Below the pieces are notes generated by a model. The model searched no databases, was not told the origin of the DNA, and saw only the letters and a program-made list of their open reading frames with translations. DNA of 64,000 nucleotides from Myxococcota bacterium. Its GTDB lineage: Bacteria; Myxococcota_A; UBA9160; UBA6930. The first letter of the stretch is position 1; each line of letters starts with the position of its first letter. This document shows, one piece after another, positions 62,439 through 64,000 of the stretch. The stretch covers positions 1 to 64,000 of the forward strand of contig JANQOX010000005.1 in assembly GCA_028285625.1 (NCBI GenBank). The letters are read 5' to 3'. The translations under genes and the position numbers were made by a program.

Positions 62439-63122
62439 TCAGGCTGCGGGCGGCTGGCTGGGTAGCACCTCGCCGCGGCGGCGCGCGACGCCGGCCAGCG
62501 TGAACCAGACCAGCTCGTCGAACGCCGTGTTCAGGCTGGGAAGCCCGCCGCGCTCGAGCCCGCCGAGCACCGGCAGCTCGCCCGGGTGGTTGGCCAGGGC
62601 GTCGCGAAACAGCCCCCACTCGTCGAGGCCGGCCTGCGCCTGTTCCATGCGCGTCGCCTCGATCTGCGCGCCCACGCCCAGGATCAGCAGCGCGATCTGG
62701 AGGAACGCGTAGAGCGACTCGCTGCTGCCCATGCCGAGTGCCCCGAGTTGTTCGAGGACGCGCTCGATGTAGCGCAGGGGCCCCCCGGCCAGGGGGCGCA
62801 CGACGCGGACGGCGGGGTAGCGCTCGATCATGCGGCGGGCGTCGCGGGCGAAGTCGAGCAGCCAGTGCGACCAGTGGATGCCGGGCGGCGCCGCCGGCAG
62901 CTCCCAGGCGTCGAAGATCACGTCCGCCGCCAGGCGCCGCAGCGCATCCTGACCGCGGACGTGGCTGTAGAGCGTGGCCTGACTCACGCCGAGCTGTCGG
63001 GCGAGGCTCGCCATGGTCGGCACCTCGCCCTCGATCTCCAGGATCGATTGCCGCAGCCGCTCCTCCGTTACCCGCGGGGGGCGTCCGCGGCCGACCGACC
63101 GCTGGCTCGACGACTCGACCAT
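62439..63122 (-). CDS. TetR family transcriptional regulator
   Basis: A 227-residue regulator. The helix-turn-helix lies at about 20-66 ('EERLRQSILEIEGEVPTMASLARQLGVSQATLYSHVRGQDAL'); the remainder is the helical ligand-binding domain. The DNA-binding domain departs from the commonest TetR pattern but keeps 'GVSQATLYSHV'. ATG at 63122 has little ribosome-binding sequence. It is divergent from a P450 and upstream of an SDR, so it probably controls both. Confidence 0.85.
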   Translation of the reverse strand: MVESSSQRSVGRGRPPRVTEERLRQSILEIEGEVPTMASLARQLGVSQATLYSHVRGQDALRRLAADVIFDAWELPAAPPGIHWSHWLLDFARDARRMIERYPAVRVVRPLAGGPLRYIERVLEQLGALGMGSSESLYAFLQIALLILGVGAQIEATRMEQAQAGLDEWGLFRDALANHPGELPVLGGLERGGLPSLNTAFDELVWFTLAGVARRRGEVLPSQPPAA

Positions 63123-63144
63123 GCCGCGAAGCTATCATATTTTC

Positions 63145-63175
63145 TTGAACCATTTTCCATAAAGTCGATTAGGAT
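63145..63175 (+). promoter_or_regulatory. possible promoter for the divergent P450
   Basis: TTGAAC (63145-63150) and TAGGAT (63170-63175), 19 bases apart, in the only AT-rich stretch between the TetR and P450 genes. Spacing is slightly long. On the opposite strand TATGAT near 63133 could serve the TetR gene. A CCGGCC-N5-GGCCGG hairpin follows at 63195-63211. Confidence 0.4.
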
Positions 63176-63231
63176 ACCCGACGCGCCCGATCGCCCGGCC
63201 TCTGCGGCCGGCCCACCCAGGAGCCACTTTC

Positions 63232-64000
63232 TTGTCGATCACCGACGGCCTCGATCTCGTCAGCAACCAGGCCTACGCCGAGAAGGGCGTTCCGCACGAT
63301 CTCTGGACCCGCCTGCGCGCCGAGTCGCCCGTGCACTGGTGCACGCCCCCGAACTTCACGCCGTTCTGGGCGATCACCAAGCACGCCGACATCTGTGAGA
63401 TCTCGAAGCAGCCGGACGTGTTCTCGTCGGCGAGCGGCATCGCCATGATCCGCGAGGCCGAGGACGAGGCGATCCGTCAGCAGAACCAGGGGTTCGGCGC
63501 CATGCGGGTCATCATCGAGATGGATCCGCCCGAGCACCGCAGCGTGCGCAACGTGGCGAGCCCGGTCTTCACGCCGCGGGCGGTCAAGGCGATGGACGCG
63601 ACCATCCGGACGAGCGCGCGCGAGATCGTCGACCGGCTGGCCGGTCCCACCGGAGCAGGCGAGGGCGAGTGCGACTTCGCCAACGACGTGGCCGCGGCCC
63701 ATCCGTTGCGCATCCTCTCGACCATGCTGGGCGTGCCGCGTGAGGCCGAGCCCGACATCCTGCGCCTCACCAACCAGCTGTTCGCCAGCGAAGACCCCGA
63801 CCTGCAGCGTGAGGGCGAGGATCGCCGGCAGTCGATCGCCGAACTCGGTCTCGAGCTCTACCAGCTCTTCGACAAGATCATCCAGGACCGCCGCGCGAAC
63901 CCGCGCGACGACCTCGCGAGCCTGCTGGCCAACGCCGAGACCGACGGCGAGCCGATGGGCATGATGGAGACCCTCGGCTACTTCCTGATCACCTTCACCG
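63232..64000 (+). CDS. cytochrome P450, N-terminal part (cut by window end)
   Basis: The frame is open from a TTG at 63232 to the end of the window (256 residues). 'ESPVHWCTPPNFTPFWAITKH', 'IIEMDPPEHRSVRNVASPVFTP' (the conserved C-helix DPPxHxxxR) and 'ILSTMLGVPREAE' are bacterial P450 marks; the I-helix begins at 'ETLGYFLITFT'. The haem loop lies beyond the window. AGGAG is 8 bases before the TTG, and no ATG occurs before residue 70, so TTG is the start. Divergent from TetR and SDR. It belongs to the group often called CYP of the steroid/alkane type, but that is only a guess. Confidence 0.88.
   Translation, partial: MSITDGLDLVSNQAYAEKGVPHDLWTRLRAESPVHWCTPPNFTPFWAITKHADICEISKQPDVFSSASGIAMIREAEDEAIRQQNQGFGAMRVIIEMDPPEHRSVRNVASPVFTPRAVKAMDATIRTSAREIVDRLAGPTGAGEGECDFANDVAAAHPLRILSTMLGVPREAEPDILRLTNQLFASEDPDLQREGEDRRQSIAELGLELYQLFDKIIQDRRANPRDDLASLLANAETDGEPMGMMETLGYFLITFT

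Noticed and set aside
1..64000. tRNA, rRNA, CRISPR arrays, insertion sequences and phage genes.
   Set aside because: All gaps between genes were scanned by eye for tRNA-like arms, regular repeats and transposase motifs. None was found, although a covariance-model search could not be run.

Overview
The window is strongly GC-rich chromosomal DNA from a Gram-negative bacterium. Evidence for an outer membrane: two TonB-dependent receptors, a complete TonB/ExbB/ExbD energising operon, lipoproteins with clear lipoboxes, and three proteins ending in PEP-CTERM sorting signals. A full menaquinone (OSB route) operon, Ca-binding DxDxDG repeat proteins and a Cys plus Arg-cluster C-terminal anchor fit a deltaproteobacteria-like lineage (Myxococcota or Binatota type). 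That placement is an inference from gene content, not from a marker gene. No tRNA, rRNA, CRISPR array, insertion sequence or phage gene was seen.

Layout. 0-7 kb: two SRPBCC proteins, a small membrane protein, a PEP-CTERM protein, a DUF6796 membrane protein, two divergent phytanoyl-CoA-dioxygenase-like genes flanking a decayed gene, and a secreted propeller. 7-16 kb: a PEP-CTERM SUMF1-fold protein, a Rieske oxygenase and arylsulfatase pair, a TonB receptor overlapping a TonB-domain lipoprotein, and a GPH sugar-type transporter. 16-23 kb: acetoacetate-decarboxylase-like protein, catechol-type O-methyltransferase, Baeyer-Villiger monooxygenase, a TetR-P450 pair with a palindromic operator and a 35-residue membrane miniprotein, and a GAP/LysE exporter. 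23-30.5 kb: a giant propeller/di-haem protein, another PEP-CTERM protein, an MscS channel and an outer-membrane barrel.

30.6-40.5 kb is the best defined unit: merR, menG, menF, menD, a single reading frame joining menH and menB, menA, menC and menE. Genes overlap or abut at every junction, so the unit is probably translated as a coupled series. It supplies every OSB-route step except a dedicated DHNA-CoA thioesterase. 40.5-52.3 kb: sulfotransferase coupled to a membrane-anchored propeller, a hemerythrin-like protein, a molybdopterin oxidoreductase divergent from a 2-oxoglutarate/Fe(II) oxygenase, a zincin-like lipoprotein with Ca-binding repeats, the ABC-F ATPase Uup and a two-repeat periplasmic protein.

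52.3-61.5 kb reads entirely on the minus strand: XRE regulator, DUF3467, a doubtful small gene, DUF2946-like protein, ZnuD-like TonB receptor with a Glu/His-rich loop, DUF3450, long ExbB, ExbB, ExbD, TonB and a TPR protein. This looks like a metal (probably zinc) uptake and energising block. The window ends with an SDR dehydrogenase, a TetR regulator and a divergent P450 cut by the window edge.

Many genes start with GTG or TTG behind good Shine-Dalgarno sequences, and GTGA or ATGA overlaps are common. Very long open frames on the wrong strand are frequent here because of base composition and were left out.
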